From Campylobacteraceae bacterium (GTDB taxonomy: Bacteria; Campylobacterota; Campylobacteria; Campylobacterales; Sulfurovaceae), in the NCBI GenBank assembly GCA_027024155.1, contig JALVTE010000019.1:1-50555 (forward strand): a stretch of 50,555 nucleotides of DNA, in the 5' to 3' direction. The position numbers were made by a program, and so were the translations under genes. Shown piece by piece: positions 18,171-27,494 of this stretch (position 1 is its first letter; each line of letters starts with the position of its first letter). Below the pieces are notes generated by a model. The model searched no databases, had not been told where the DNA came from, and saw only the letters and a program-made list of their open reading frames with translations.

Positions 18171-18275
18171 AATGACCCCAAGGGTCAAAACGGTATGCAT
18201 ACATAACACATTCCGTTCCAATATATACATAAATATTATAACAAAAAAAATTGAAAGTGTCAATATTATTAAAGC

Positions 18276-18297
18276 AGTAGAAAATATATTTTCTACT
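18276..18297. terminator. Palindrome across the cmoB stop codon
   Basis: AGTAGAAAAT (18276-18285) and ATTTTCTACT (18288-18297) form a perfect stem with a two-base loop covering the minus-strand TAG at 18293-18295. It probably serves as the 3' hairpin of the cmoB transcript. Confidence 0.45.
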
Positions 18298-19195
18298 TAA
18301 TAGCCTTAATATATACCCTCTTAGGTGCTGGGTAGCCTTCTACTGTTAGTTCTGGGTTTTGGGGGTCTAAGAATTCATCTAGGCTTTGCGAATTTATCCA
18401 ATCTGTTTTTCTTTGCTCTTCTAACTCTGTTTTTTTGATTGCTATTACTTTTACCTCTTTAAAGCCAGCTCTTAGGCACCAGTTTTTTAGGGCGTTTACT
18501 GTGGGGATAAAGTAAATATTTGGGATTTTTGAATATCTCTCTTTTGGAGTTAGGCAGATATCCTCTTCGCCATCTATCATAAATGTATCTAGTATTAACT
18601 CTCCATTTTTATTTAGAGCTTTGTGTAGTGATTTTAGTGAGCCTATTGGGTCGCTTCGGTGGTATAGGACTCCTAAGCAAAATAGTGTATCAAATTTGTG
18701 TTCATAATGTTCTACATGCTCTATGCCAAGTAGTTCATACTTTATGTCACTTTTTATAAATTTGTTTATAAATTGAAACTGCATAAATGTAATTGCAGAT
18801 GGGTCGAAGCCTATTAATTTTTTTGGCTTGTGAGAGAGCATTTTAAATAGGTAGTAGCCATTATTACAGCCAATATCGCCTACTATTTTATCTTTTAGGT
18901 TGAAATGTGGCTCTATTATAGAGTATTTTATGTAGCTTTTCCACTCTGTATCTATAAATAGAGAATCTATTTTAAAAGGACCTTTTCGCCAAGGTAGCAT
19001 TGTTTTTGCTACTTCTTCTATCTTATTTAAGTTCTCTTTTGAGTACTCTTTATCTAGGTTTATCTCTATAGCATCGTTTAAACTGTAACTCTCAACTACA
19101 GGCTCTGGTATGCTATGTATCGCCTCTTTCATTGGAGATATGTTTTTCCAATTTAGGCACTTTAGCCTTTCGGCTCTAAGGCTTTCTAAATCCAT
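18293..19195 (-). CDS. cmoB: tRNA U34 carboxymethyltransferase
   Basis: A 300-residue enzyme that carboxymethylates 5-hydroxyuridine at the tRNA wobble base using carboxy-SAM, giving cmo5U. The CmoB-specific N-terminus (LRAERLKCLNWKNI), RKGPFKIDSLFIDTEWKS region, the SAM site GDIGCNNGYYLFKML and LGVLYHRSDP are visible; length is slightly below the ~320 of E. coli. CmoA, which makes carboxy-SAM, is not in this window. It overlaps the cyclophilin gene by one base. Confidence 0.93.
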   Translation of the reverse strand: MDLESLRAERLKCLNWKNISPMKEAIHSIPEPVVESYSLNDAIEINLDKEYSKENLNKIEEVAKTMLPWRKGPFKIDSLFIDTEWKSYIKYSIIEPHFNLKDKIVGDIGCNNGYYLFKMLSHKPKKLIGFDPSAITFMQFQFINKFIKSDIKYELLGIEHVEHYEHKFDTLFCLGVLYHRSDPIGSLKSLHKALNKNGELILDTFMIDGEEDICLTPKERYSKIPNIYFIPTVNALKNWCLRAGFKEVKVIAIKKTELEEQRKTDWINSQSLDEFLDPQNPELTVEGYPAPKRVYIKAIK

Positions 19196-19710
19196 TACTT
19201 AATGTAAGCCTTTTTAATAACTACTTTTTTTAATGGTCTGTCGCCTGGCTTACTTGTTGCTACTTTGCTAATTGCATCAACAACTTTTTGCCCCTTTACA
19301 ACTTCGCCAAAAATTGTGTATCCACCATTTAACCATGGTGTTTTTGCTACTGTAATAAAGAATTGGCTACCATTTGTATTTGGACCTCTGTTTGCCATTG
19401 CTAAAAGGTATGGTCTATCAAATACTAAGTTTGGTGCATATTCATTTTTGAACTCTTTGCCCCAAATAGAGTTACCACCCATTCCTGTGCCTGTAGGGTC
19501 TCCACCTTGAATCATAAAGTTTTTTATAACTCTGTGGAATATTGTACCATTGTAGTAACCTTTTTTTGTTAGTTTAGTAAAGTTTTCTACTGCTAATGGT
19601 GCTGCTTTTTTAAATAGTTTTAACTCTATTTTTCCATAATTTGTATCTAATACAACATTTGCTTGTAGCATTGCAACTGCAACTGCTAATCCTAAAAATA
19701 TTTTTTTCAT
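19195..19710 (-). CDS. Exported cyclophilin-type peptidyl-prolyl isomerase
   Basis: A 171-residue protein with a signal peptide (MKKIFLGLAVAVAMLQA) and the compact bacterial cyclophilin domain: FHRVIKNFMIQGGDPTGTG (catalytic Arg in FHRV), NGSQFFITVAKTPWLNG and FGEVVKG. It should catalyse proline isomerisation during folding of periplasmic proteins. AAGGAG precedes the ATG. It lies between rny and cmoB on one strand. Confidence 0.93.
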   Translation of the reverse strand: MKKIFLGLAVAVAMLQANVVLDTNYGKIELKLFKKAAPLAVENFTKLTKKGYYNGTIFHRVIKNFMIQGGDPTGTGMGGNSIWGKEFKNEYAPNLVFDRPYLLAMANRGPNTNGSQFFITVAKTPWLNGGYTIFGEVVKGQKVVDAISKVATSKPGDRPLKKVVIKKAYIK

Positions 19711-19733
19711 AAATTTATCTCCTTAATTTAAAG

Positions 19734-21200
19734 TTATTTAGCAAGTTCAATAGCTTGTGATTGCCTTATTGCATTTACCTTTATCTCTCCGGGATATTGC
19801 AGTTCGGCTTCTATCTTTTTTGCTATTTTGTGGGTTAGTAGAGTTAATTCATCATCACTAACTTTGTTAGAATCTATAAATACTCTAATTTCACGCCCAG
19901 CATTTATTGCATATGCTTGAATTACTCCATCAAAACTTAGAGCAATTTCTTCTAATCCTTTAACTCTTTTTGTAAAGCTTTCAAGAACTTCTCGTCTAGC
20001 TCCTGGTCTTGCCGCACTTAATACATCTGCGCTACAAACAGCAGCAGCCTCTATAGATTTTGGTTCTTCATGCCCATGATGAGCATATATTGCATTTATC
20101 ACTGTTGGGTGTTCATTATATTTTCTACAGATATGGGCACCTAAATCTACATGGTTTCCATCGAAATCTTGTGTAAGGGCTTTACCTATATCGTGCAGTA
20201 GACCTGCTCTTAGGGCAAGTTTTTCATCTCCACCCATTTCGGCTGCTAAAGATTTAGATATTCTTGCAACTTCTAAAGAGTGTGCAAGAGCATTTTGACC
20301 ATAACTTGCACGATATTTTAATCTACCAATTAGTTTTACTATCTCTTCGTGCATTGGGAAAAGTCCTAAATCTACAATAATCTTTTCACCCTCTTCATAT
20401 ATTTTATTCTCAAACTCTTTTTGAACTTTTTCGTGCACCTCTTCTATTCTTGCTGGGTGAATTCTACCATCATCTACAAGCCTTCTAATAACCTCTGTAG
20501 CGATTGCACGGCGATATAGGTTAAAGTTACTTACTAATATTACACCAGGGGTATCATCTATTATAATATCTACACCAAGAAGTTGCTCTAATGCTTTAAT
20601 ATTACGCCCTTCTTTACCAATAATTCTACCTTTATGGTCATCTGTAGGTAAAGTAATTGTATTTATAAGACGCTCACCTGCAAATTCACCTGCATACCTT
20701 GTTACCGCAGTTGCAAGCATATAGTTAGCTTTTTTCTCTAACTCTTCTTTCGCAATTTTAATCTTTTTACGAGACATTTGTGCTAAATCTGCTTCTATTT
20801 CAGATTCATACTTATTAAATAACTCTTTTTTTGCCTCTTCTTTAGTTAAAGAAGCTGTTTTTGCAAGAGCGTCTGTTAAATCACTAAGAATTTTCTCTTT
20901 CTCTTTTATTAATTTTTCTAATCTTTGTTCTTTTTCTATAAAACTACTTGCCTGTCTCTCTAATGTATGTTCTTTATCTTGTGCCAATATATGTAATTGT
21001 TTGGTCTCTATTGTTAATTCTTTTGCTTCTGTTTTAGCATCTTGTAATATTTTATCAGCCTCTTTTTTTATTAAATCTGCTTTTGCTTTTGCTTCTAATT
21101 CATACTCTTTAAATTTACTTTTATTGTAGGCTTTAGCTACTAGCCATCCGAGTAGTATCCCTAAATTGAATATTAAAAATCCACCTATTAACTGATACAA
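19734..21200 (-). CDS. rny: Ribonuclease Y
   Basis: A 488-residue endoribonuclease: N-terminal membrane anchor (about 5-22), long coiled coil (about 25-160), KH domain with GRIIGKEGRNIKALE (about 192-206) and HD domain with LLHDIGKALTQ (about 339-349). It starts the bulk of mRNA decay in bacteria that lack a dominant RNase E. Length is a little under the usual ~520 because the coiled coil is short. It overlaps the 5-FCL gene by 13 bases. Confidence 0.95.
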   Translation of the reverse strand: MYQLIGGFLIFNLGILLGWLVAKAYNKSKFKEYELEAKAKADLIKKEADKILQDAKTEAKELTIETKQLHILAQDKEHTLERQASSFIEKEQRLEKLIKEKEKILSDLTDALAKTASLTKEEAKKELFNKYESEIEADLAQMSRKKIKIAKEELEKKANYMLATAVTRYAGEFAGERLINTITLPTDDHKGRIIGKEGRNIKALEQLLGVDIIIDDTPGVILVSNFNLYRRAIATEVIRRLVDDGRIHPARIEEVHEKVQKEFENKIYEEGEKIIVDLGLFPMHEEIVKLIGRLKYRASYGQNALAHSLEVARISKSLAAEMGGDEKLALRAGLLHDIGKALTQDFDGNHVDLGAHICRKYNEHPTVINAIYAHHGHEEPKSIEAAAVCSADVLSAARPGARREVLESFTKRVKGLEEIALSFDGVIQAYAINAGREIRVFIDSNKVSDDELTLLTHKIAKKIEAELQYPGEIKVNAIRQSQAIELAK

Positions 21201-21766
21201 ATATTATCCTTTTTTATTTCTATTTTAGAGTTATACATAATATAGTTAGCTTCAATATCGTATGAGTCGGTAATTATCTCTTTTATATAATATAAATCTC
21301 TAGTGATAAATAGGGTTTTTTTTATATTTTTACCAAATTTTTCATAGAATCTATCATACATACCTTTTCCAAAACCAACTCTTTTATAATTTTTATCTAC
21401 ACCTAGTATTGGAACGATTGCTAAATCTATATTTTTAACTCTTATATTTGAGTTTTTTGGTTCTTTTATGCCAAATTTTTTTTTATATAATGGTAAACGG
21501 TATTTAACCAATTTGAAACTTTTATCTTCCATGAAAGGAACAAATAAATTGTATCTGTTTTCTCTTAAAAGTTTTATTAAGGAAGTCGTATTAACTTCTG
21601 TTTTGAGTGGAATATACAGCAATATATTGCGATATTTGTTTTTTTTAATGAATTTAAAGAGTTTTAAAATAACTGTTTTGTCTTTTTTGTAGCTATTTAT
21701 TTTTCTTTTTTTTATATTTTGCAAAACTATTTTTCTAAATAGTAACTTTTTTTCTTTTTTGTTCAT
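21188..21766 (-). CDS. 5-formyltetrahydrofolate cyclo-ligase
   Basis: A 192-residue enzyme that turns 5-formyl-THF into 5,10-methenyl-THF using ATP. The C-terminal ATP-site motif VGFGKGMYDRFYEKF (about 130-144) and VPILGVDKNYKRVG match the family (GxGxGYYDR), and the basic N-terminus is typical. It is divergent from ftsY, with 61 bases between the starts. Confidence 0.88.
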   Translation of the reverse strand: MNKKEKKLLFRKIVLQNIKKRKINSYKKDKTVILKLFKFIKKNKYRNILLYIPLKTEVNTTSLIKLLRENRYNLFVPFMEDKSFKLVKYRLPLYKKKFGIKEPKNSNIRVKNIDLAIVPILGVDKNYKRVGFGKGMYDRFYEKFGKNIKKTLFITRDLYYIKEIITDSYDIEANYIMYNSKIEIKKDNICIS

Positions 21767-21790
21767 AGTAGGTTATCCATAATATTTTGA

Positions 21791-21796
21791 TATAAT
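21791..21796 (+). promoter_or_regulatory. -10 box of ftsY
   Basis: TATAAT preceded by a TTTTGA stretch, 31 bases before the ATG at 21828; AAAAGGGG just before the ATG is the ribosome site. Confidence 0.5.
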
Positions 21797-21827
21797 CTCG
21801 AAACTGAATTATATCAAAAGGGGTTAA

Positions 21828-22691
21828 ATGTTTGGTTTTATTAAAAAAGCTTTTGGTGTTGGAAAGCAAGAAAATGCTATTAAAAGAAGCAAAGTAGAGA
21901 AAGATGAATTAGAAGATTTACTTTTAGAAGCAGATGTTAATTATGAATTGGTAGAAAAAATTTTAGACCAACTTCCAGAGAGTATTACAAGAGTGCAACT
22001 TTATAACTCTTTAATAGCCGTATTTGATTATAAAGCTAATTGGATAGATTCTAATAGTTATAAGCCATTTATCGAAATGATTATAGGTGTAAATGGAGCA
22101 GGTAAAACAACAACAATATCAAAATTAGCAAATAAGTATAAAAAAGAAGGAAAATCTGTAATGCTTGGAGCTGGCGATACATTTAGAGCTGCAGCAATAG
22201 AGCAACTAAGCCGATGGGCAACTAAGTTAAATGTACCAATAGTAGCTACCCAACAAGGTCATGACCCATCTGCTGTAGTTTTCGATACTATAAAATCTGC
22301 TATTGCTAAAGATATAGATAATGTTATAATAGATACAGCTGGTAGATTGCATACACAAGTTAATTTATCAGAAGAGTTAAAAAAGATGGTTAGAGTAGCT
22401 AACAAAGCACTAGAGGGTGCGCCACATAGAAAGTTATTAATACTAGATGGCACACAAGGAAGTTCTACTATAAATCAGGCAAAAGCATTTGATGAAATGG
22501 TAGGAATAGATGGTATTATTATTACAAAACTAGATGGCACAGCAAAAGGTGGAGCAATTCTTTCTATAGCTGATGAACTTAAAATGCCAATTTACTATAT
22601 AGGGGTTGGTGAAAAGCCAGAAGATTTAATAAACTTTAATACAAAAGATTATGTAAACTCTATCTTAGATGAAATTTTTGGAGAGGCTTAG
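21828..22691 (+). CDS. ftsY: Signal recognition particle receptor FtsY
   Basis: A 287-residue SRP GTPase: N-domain (about 1-80), G1 GVNGAGKTTTISKLA (about 88-102), DTFRAAAIEQL, G3 DTAGRLHTQ, G4 TKLDGTAKGGA. It docks ribosome-SRP complexes at the inner membrane. It lacks the long acidic A domain of E. coli, as is normal in this phylum. Transcribed alone from the box at 21791. Confidence 0.96.
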   Translation: MFGFIKKAFGVGKQENAIKRSKVEKDELEDLLLEADVNYELVEKILDQLPESITRVQLYNSLIAVFDYKANWIDSNSYKPFIEMIIGVNGAGKTTTISKLANKYKKEGKSVMLGAGDTFRAAAIEQLSRWATKLNVPIVATQQGHDPSAVVFDTIKSAIAKDIDNVIIDTAGRLHTQVNLSEELKKMVRVANKALEGAPHRKLLILDGTQGSSTINQAKAFDEMVGIDGIIITKLDGTAKGGAILSIADELKMPIYYIGVGEKPEDLINFNTKDYVNSILDEIFGEA

Positions 22692-22784
22692 TTATAAGTG
22701 CTGCAAAGTTAGAGATACTCTTCAGTATAATTAAGTTTAACTGCTCTATATAATGTAATTAGTTATTAATCAAAATTGATAATT

Positions 22785-22830
22785 TGCCATCGCTGTCATT
22801 CCCCCGAAAGAGGGAATCAACATGATGGCA
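22785..22830. repeat. GTCATTCCC-type palindromic repeat
   Basis: TGCCATC (22785-22791) pairs with GATGGCA (22824-22830), and inside CATTCCC pairs with GGGAAT. It shares TGCCATCGC-GTCATT with the element at 50350 and the CATTCCC core with 41590. It occupies the gap between ftsY and the kinase-like gene. Confidence 0.6.
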
Positions 22831-22882
22831 AGCTTTTATCTTTATGCTTAGTGCATTTTATAGACTTAAAAATCTCTCTAAG

Positions 22883-22936
22883 CATATGGAAAACCTCATA
22901 AAATTGTGGATATAGTATTCTATAGAACTCAGGTTA
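22883..22936. repeat. Relic end of the 45481-45750 MITE family
   Basis: This 54-base stretch (CATATGGAAAACCTCATAAA…ACTCAGGTTA) matches both ends of the element at 45481-45750, allowing about ten differences. No convincing opposite end is seen upstream, so it is a solo or decayed copy. It lies 16 bases beyond the stop of the minus-strand kinase-like gene. Confidence 0.6.
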
Positions 22937-22951
22937 ATAGAGGAATTTCTT

Positions 22952-24994
22952 TTAATCTTGTAATTTTTTAGCAATATTAGATTTTAATTTCTCTAAGTTT
23001 GTTGATAGAGTATACATTAAGTTACTATCAATCTCTTTGTCGTTAGATAAATTATCTTCAATTTTACTCAAAGTGTTTGTAAATTTAAAAGCACCTATTT
23101 TATTACTAATAGTTTTTAAATCTTTTAATACAGAAATTGCTTGCTCATTTCTATGCTCTTTAATATATCTCTCTATTAGTTTGTCACTATTGCTATATAT
23201 TGCTAAAAACTCTTCTAAATCATTTTTACTTTTTAAAGTATCTTTTTTTGCTAACTCTTTAGGTTTTTTTTCCTCAATTATTGGCTTTTTGGGTTCAGAT
23301 AGAGGTATATATCTCTCTAATAGTGCTTTTAATTCACCCTTGTTAAATGGTTTAGGTAAGTATGAATCAAAACCTAATTTAAATATACTCTCTATACTGT
23401 TTTCTCTTAATGAAAAAGATGTATGAATAACAACTGGAGTAGCATTATATTTTTCGTTGGCTCTAATTTTTTTAATAGTTTCAAAGCCATCCAAATTTGG
23501 CATTACACTATCTAAAATTATTAAGTCGCATACATTCTTATCTAAAATTTCTAATGCTTCTAAACCATCTTTAGCAGTACATACTTCTACATTATACTGT
23601 TTAATTAAATACTCTAAAATATGTAAATTTGTTCTATCATCATCTGCAATCAAAACTTTACTTTTTCTATCTGGAATAATTAATTCTTCAATATGTATAT
23701 CACTATCTGCATTACTATTTTGTTCAATTAAATCATTTCCATAGAATTTAAATATAGTCTTAGTTAAACTATTCTCTAAGTCGCTAGTATCAACACTAAA
23801 ATCTATTAAATTTTTTGGATAACTATATATTCTACCTTTAGTCTCTAATGATATTACTTTTATATCACTATATTTTTTTACACTAATAATATAATCAGAA
23901 AGAATTGGTTCATAAAGTTCTGCATCCATAAATACTATATCGTAATTTAAAAAGTTTGGTATCTCTTTATTTAATTCATTACTTAACTCAATATCTATTT
24001 TAAAATTATATTTTTTTAAATACTTTTCAATTAAAATACTTCTCTCTGCACTTTTTGATATGATTAATGCAGGTCTTTTATTTTTCAGCTTTTTAGCTGT
24101 TGTCATTGTTTCATCTTCTATTATGTTATCTACATCTATAGGTAAATTTATAGAAACTTTATATTTACTATTATCTATTGTCTCTATTATGAGTTTTCCA
24201 TTTACTCTATCTGTTAATTTATTTAATAAATATAGATAAACACCATAATATTTTCTTTTTTTATTGTTATATTTAGGCTCTAAATTGTTTTTAATCACAT
24301 CAATAACATCTTGATTAAGTTTTAATTCTTTAGGTATAGATATATCTAATATATTCTTTTTATCATCAAAAGATACATCAATATTTGGATTTTTGATACC
24401 ATTTTCTCTTAATTGTAATCTTGTTAATAAAAATATTATTGATTGTATAACTTTTTTATTTCCTATAAAGTGATAATTTATTTTCTCATTTATATTAACA
24501 ACTGTTCTTTTTAATAGACCATAGTGACTTAACTCTTTTAATGAGTTTGAAATATCAAATATCCCATTTTTACCAATATCTCTATTTGTAGCAATATTTA
24601 AGAAGATATTTGCTTCATGTACATTTGCAAATATATCTTTTTGATTTTTTGTTAATTCATCTATAATTTTTTTATCATTACTTAGATTATTTGAGCTATT
24701 TAAAGTATTAATAGATTTATCTAGTGTATTAATATTTTGTTCATTTATGTCATTTATATAGCAATTTTCATCGTATCTTTTACACTTTTCTTTAATTAAA
24801 ATAGCATTTAATCTTTTTTTATTATTTTTAATATCTTTTATAATAGATACTAGAAGTAGAAAGAAAAGTATAACAAGTATAATAATTGCAATCCAATCCC
24901 AACTAATGGATTTATATTCAGAAAAAACAGATGCATTTAGGAAGGATATATTGACAATTATAAGAAGTAAAGCCATTTTTAGGAGCTTTTGCAA
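22952..24994 (-). CDS. Degenerate hybrid histidine kinase / response regulator
   Basis: A 680-residue protein: signal segment (1-22) and membrane helix (about 33-52); a kinase-like core with a worn H-box (FANVHEANIFLNIA) and an ATPase region lacking the N-box Asn (about 165-285); a receiver-like domain without phospho-acceptor signature (about 305-400); a canonical receiver (about 445-565) with IADDD, acceptor Asp in LILDSVMPNLDG, and LPKPF; and an Hpt-like helical domain (about 595-680) whose expected His is Lys (LKDLKTISNKIGA). It looks like a signalling protein that receives phosphate at one receiver but cannot make it. No partner kinase is adjacent. Confidence 0.8.
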   Translation of the reverse strand: MQKLLKMALLLIIVNISFLNASVFSEYKSISWDWIAIIILVILFFLLLVSIIKDIKNNKKRLNAILIKEKCKRYDENCYINDINEQNINTLDKSINTLNSSNNLSNDKKIIDELTKNQKDIFANVHEANIFLNIATNRDIGKNGIFDISNSLKELSHYGLLKRTVVNINEKINYHFIGNKKVIQSIIFLLTRLQLRENGIKNPNIDVSFDDKKNILDISIPKELKLNQDVIDVIKNNLEPKYNNKKRKYYGVYLYLLNKLTDRVNGKLIIETIDNSKYKVSINLPIDVDNIIEDETMTTAKKLKNKRPALIISKSAERSILIEKYLKKYNFKIDIELSNELNKEIPNFLNYDIVFMDAELYEPILSDYIISVKKYSDIKVISLETKGRIYSYPKNLIDFSVDTSDLENSLTKTIFKFYGNDLIEQNSNADSDIHIEELIIPDRKSKVLIADDDRTNLHILEYLIKQYNVEVCTAKDGLEALEILDKNVCDLIILDSVMPNLDGFETIKKIRANEKYNATPVVIHTSFSLRENSIESIFKLGFDSYLPKPFNKGELKALLERYIPLSEPKKPIIEEKKPKELAKKDTLKSKNDLEEFLAIYSNSDKLIERYIKEHRNEQAISVLKDLKTISNKIGAFKFTNTLSKIEDNLSNDKEIDSNLMYTLSTNLEKLKSNIAKKLQD

Positions 24995-25145
24995 ATAGTA
25001 TCCTTTTAAGTTAATTTTACAAAATTATATCATAAAAATCTGTTATTACCTATATAAAGTGGAAAAAATCAGTAGATTGTTAATTAAAAGTATTAAAATA
25101 ACAGTTAAAAATAGTAGATATCAATAAACTATATAGAGGTATAAA

Positions 25146-26489
25146 GTGGCTAAAAAAAAGAGTTTATACGAGTGTCAAAATTGTGGGTTTCAAACTTCTG
25201 GTTGGGTAGGAAAGTGTCCTTCTTGTAACAGTTGGGATAGTTTGTTAGAGTTAAATAAAGAGCAGATAGAGTATTTAAAGAAAACTTCTACCTCTGTTAA
25301 TAGTAAATCTAAAGCTTTGCCAATAACAGAGATAAAAGCCGAAGATATAGAGCGTTTTAGTAGTGGAAGTAAAGAGTTAGATTTGGTTTTAGGCGGTGGC
25401 ATAGTACCTGGTTCTCTTACGTTAATAGGTGGTAGCCCCGGTATTGGTAAATCTACACTACTTCTTAAGATTGCCGGCAATCTCTCGAATATGGGAAATA
25501 GAGTTTTGTATGTATCTGGCGAAGAGTCGGCATCGCAAATAAAACTTAGAGGTAATAGGCTGGGTGCAAATAGCGATAAGTTGTACCTTTTAGCAGAGAT
25601 AAGTATGGAGAGTGTAACAGCAGAGATAGAAAAGGCTGATTATTCTTTTATAGTAATCGACTCGATTCAGACAATATATAGTAACGAAACTCCCTCAGCA
25701 CCGGGGTCGGTTACACAAGTTAGGGCAATCACATTTGAATTGATGAGAATTGCTAAATTTAAAAATATACCTATATTTATTATTGGACATATTACAAAAG
25801 ATGGCTCAATCGCAGGACCTAGAGTCTTGGAGCATATGGTCGATACTGTTTTATATTTCGAAGGCGATACAAATAGCGATTTACGACTGCTTAGAGGTTT
25901 TAAAAACCGTTTTGGCTCAACTAACGAAGTTGGAATTTTTGAGATGGATAGTAGTGGATTAAGAGATGCCAAAAGTATGAGCGAGCGTTTCTTTAATAAA
26001 GAGAATTTGCAACCTGGTTCAGCACTAACTATACTCATGGAGGGGTCTCGCCCAATAGTAATAGAGGTGCAAGCACTGGTTACTTCGGCATATAGCAACC
26101 CAAAACGAAGCTCTACAGGCTTTGATACAAATAGATTAAATATGCTACTAGCTCTTTTGGAGAAAAAATTAGACTTACCGCTTGGAACTTACGATATTTT
26201 TGTAAATGTTGTTGGTGGAATTAAAATTACAGAGACAAGTGCAGATTTAGCTATAATTGCAGCGATTTTGAGCTCGTTTAGAGATAGAGAGTTAAGTAGC
26301 AAAACACTATTTATAGGCGAAGTTAGCTTAACAGGAGAGGTTAGGGATGTGCCTGGTATGATGCAACGCCTTAAAGAGGCACAAACACAAGGCTTTAGCC
26401 ATGCAGTAATTCCTAGCAAACCGATAGAGAAGAGCGAAGTAAAGTGTTATGTCGCAAATAGTGTAGAGAAAATTATAGAGTGGATGTAA
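25146..26489 (+). CDS. radA: DNA repair protein RadA
   Basis: A 447-residue RecA-like branch-migration helicase. N-terminal zinc finger CQNCGFQTSGWVGKCPSC (about 9-26), Walker A GGSPGIGKSTL (about 97-107), the RadA motif KNRFGSTNEVG (about 255-265) and a Lon-like C-terminal domain are all present. The start is GTG, giving the expected MAKKKSLYEC opening. acpS follows after one base. Confidence 0.96.
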   Translation: MAKKKSLYECQNCGFQTSGWVGKCPSCNSWDSLLELNKEQIEYLKKTSTSVNSKSKALPITEIKAEDIERFSSGSKELDLVLGGGIVPGSLTLIGGSPGIGKSTLLLKIAGNLSNMGNRVLYVSGEESASQIKLRGNRLGANSDKLYLLAEISMESVTAEIEKADYSFIVIDSIQTIYSNETPSAPGSVTQVRAITFELMRIAKFKNIPIFIIGHITKDGSIAGPRVLEHMVDTVLYFEGDTNSDLRLLRGFKNRFGSTNEVGIFEMDSSGLRDAKSMSERFFNKENLQPGSALTILMEGSRPIVIEVQALVTSAYSNPKRSSTGFDTNRLNMLLALLEKKLDLPLGTYDIFVNVVGGIKITETSADLAIIAAILSSFRDRELSSKTLFIGEVSLTGEVRDVPGMMQRLKEAQTQGFSHAVIPSKPIEKSEVKCYVANSVEKIIEWM

Positions 26490-26490
26490 A

Positions 26491-26844
26491 ATGGCAATAA
26501 AAGTTGGAACAGATATTGTAAGTATAAAGAGGGTAGAGGAGTCTATAGAGAAGTTTGGTAATAAATTTTTAGATAGATTTTTAAACCATGAAGAGATAGA
26601 GATTCTTAAAAAAGAAGAGTCTATTGCAGGATATTGGGCTGCAAAAGAGGCTATTGCAAAAGCTTTGGGTTGCGGTATTGGTAAAGAGCTTAATTTTAAA
26701 GATATAACAATTAAAAAAAATATTAACAAAGCGCCATATTTTGAACTTGAAAATAGTAATTTTAGTATAATAGAGTCATCACTATCTATATCACATGATG
26801 GTGGTTTTGCTATTGCGGTAGTTATAATTGTAATTAATAACTGA
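26491..26844 (+). CDS. acpS: Holo-[acyl-carrier-protein] synthase
   Basis: A 117-residue enzyme that moves 4'-phosphopantetheine from CoA to ACP. GTDIVSIKRVEE (Asp at residue 8) and AGYWAAKEAIAKALG (Glu near 54) are the metal and CoA site motifs; SLSISHDG is near the end. It sits one base after radA. Its TGA lies inside the left arm of the palindrome at 26838-26916. Confidence 0.95.
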   Translation: MAIKVGTDIVSIKRVEESIEKFGNKFLDRFLNHEEIEILKKEESIAGYWAAKEAIAKALGCGIGKELNFKDITIKKNINKAPYFELENSNFSIIESSLSISHDGGFAIAVVIIVINN

Positions 26845-26916
26845 AGTTACACTCTATTGACATTAAGCACCCTCTTGTGCTGTTAAATCAATGTATATAG
26901 TGCGTAACTTCAGTTA
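26838..26916. repeat. 79-bp element with TAACTGAAGTTAC inverted ends
   Basis: Perfect 13-base arms at 26838-26850 and 26904-26916, with an inner imperfect stem (ATTGA…TTAAGCAC / GTGCTGTTAA…TCAAT). It overlaps the acpS stop codon and could be its terminator, or a small non-autonomous element. Single arms are also present at 3492 and 28392. Confidence 0.6.
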
Positions 26917-26963
26917 ATAAATAGAGTTTTTCAATAACTTTAATTTAATTTATATATTTTAGC

Positions 26964-26990
26964 TTGACTTAATATATTTATTAATATAAT
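26964..26990 (+). promoter_or_regulatory. Promoter of the first lipoprotein gene
   Basis: TTGACT (26964-26969), 15-base spacer, TATAAT (26985-26990), then AAGGGGC before the ATG at 27017. Confidence 0.55.
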
Positions 26991-27016
26991 TACAAAGAAA
27001 ATATTAAGGGGCAATT

Positions 27017-27481
27017 TTGAAATTTTATACATTAACAACTATTATATTGATATCTTTTATATTAAATGGGTGTGTTCTTGACAGAATAAAACGGAGAATT
27101 TATGCAAAAAAGCAGATTGAGAAACAAGAGCAAGCAATAAAGAGGAGAGATAGTAAATCTAGTCTACGAGAGAAAGCTTCTGAATCTAAAAAAGTTTATA
27201 AACCATCAGCTGCAACAGCTCCTATATATACTGATTCAAACGAAGTTGAAGTTAAGCATGAATCAAAGCATAAAAAATCTAATTTATCAATAAAAAAAGC
27301 TAAGAAAAAATACTCTAAAAAAAGAGAGCATATTAACAAAAAGGTTAAATTAAAACCAGAGCCATATAGTATAGGGAAAGATGAACAAGATCCAGAATTA
27401 TTAGGACCGCAAACTACAATAAGTTCTAATCCTCTTACTAAAAACAGTAAAGTTAAAGATAGTAACAAGAAAAAGATTTAG
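27017..27481 (+). CDS. Lipoprotein with KLKPEP / DPELLGPQTT motif (A)
   Basis: A 154-residue lipoprotein: signal peptide with lipobox LNGC (Cys19), then a long, very basic and probably disordered stretch, then KLKPEPYS (111-118) and DPELLGPQTT (125-134). The same two motifs end the related lipoprotein at 27784. I do not recognise a named family. Charge and layout suggest an anchored tether whose C-terminal motif binds a partner in the periplasm; that is inference. Confidence 0.75.
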   Translation: MKFYTLTTIILISFILNGCVLDRIKRRIYAKKQIEKQEQAIKRRDSKSSLREKASESKKVYKPSAATAPIYTDSNEVEVKHESKHKKSNLSIKKAKKKYSKKREHINKKVKLKPEPYSIGKDEQDPELLGPQTTISSNPLTKNSKVKDSNKKKI

Positions 27482-27494
27482 TGGGTTTGATTTA

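Noticed and set aside
22259-22453. Minus-strand frame inside ftsY
   Set aside because: It is a reverse reading of the SRP GTPase domain, without its own ribosome site.
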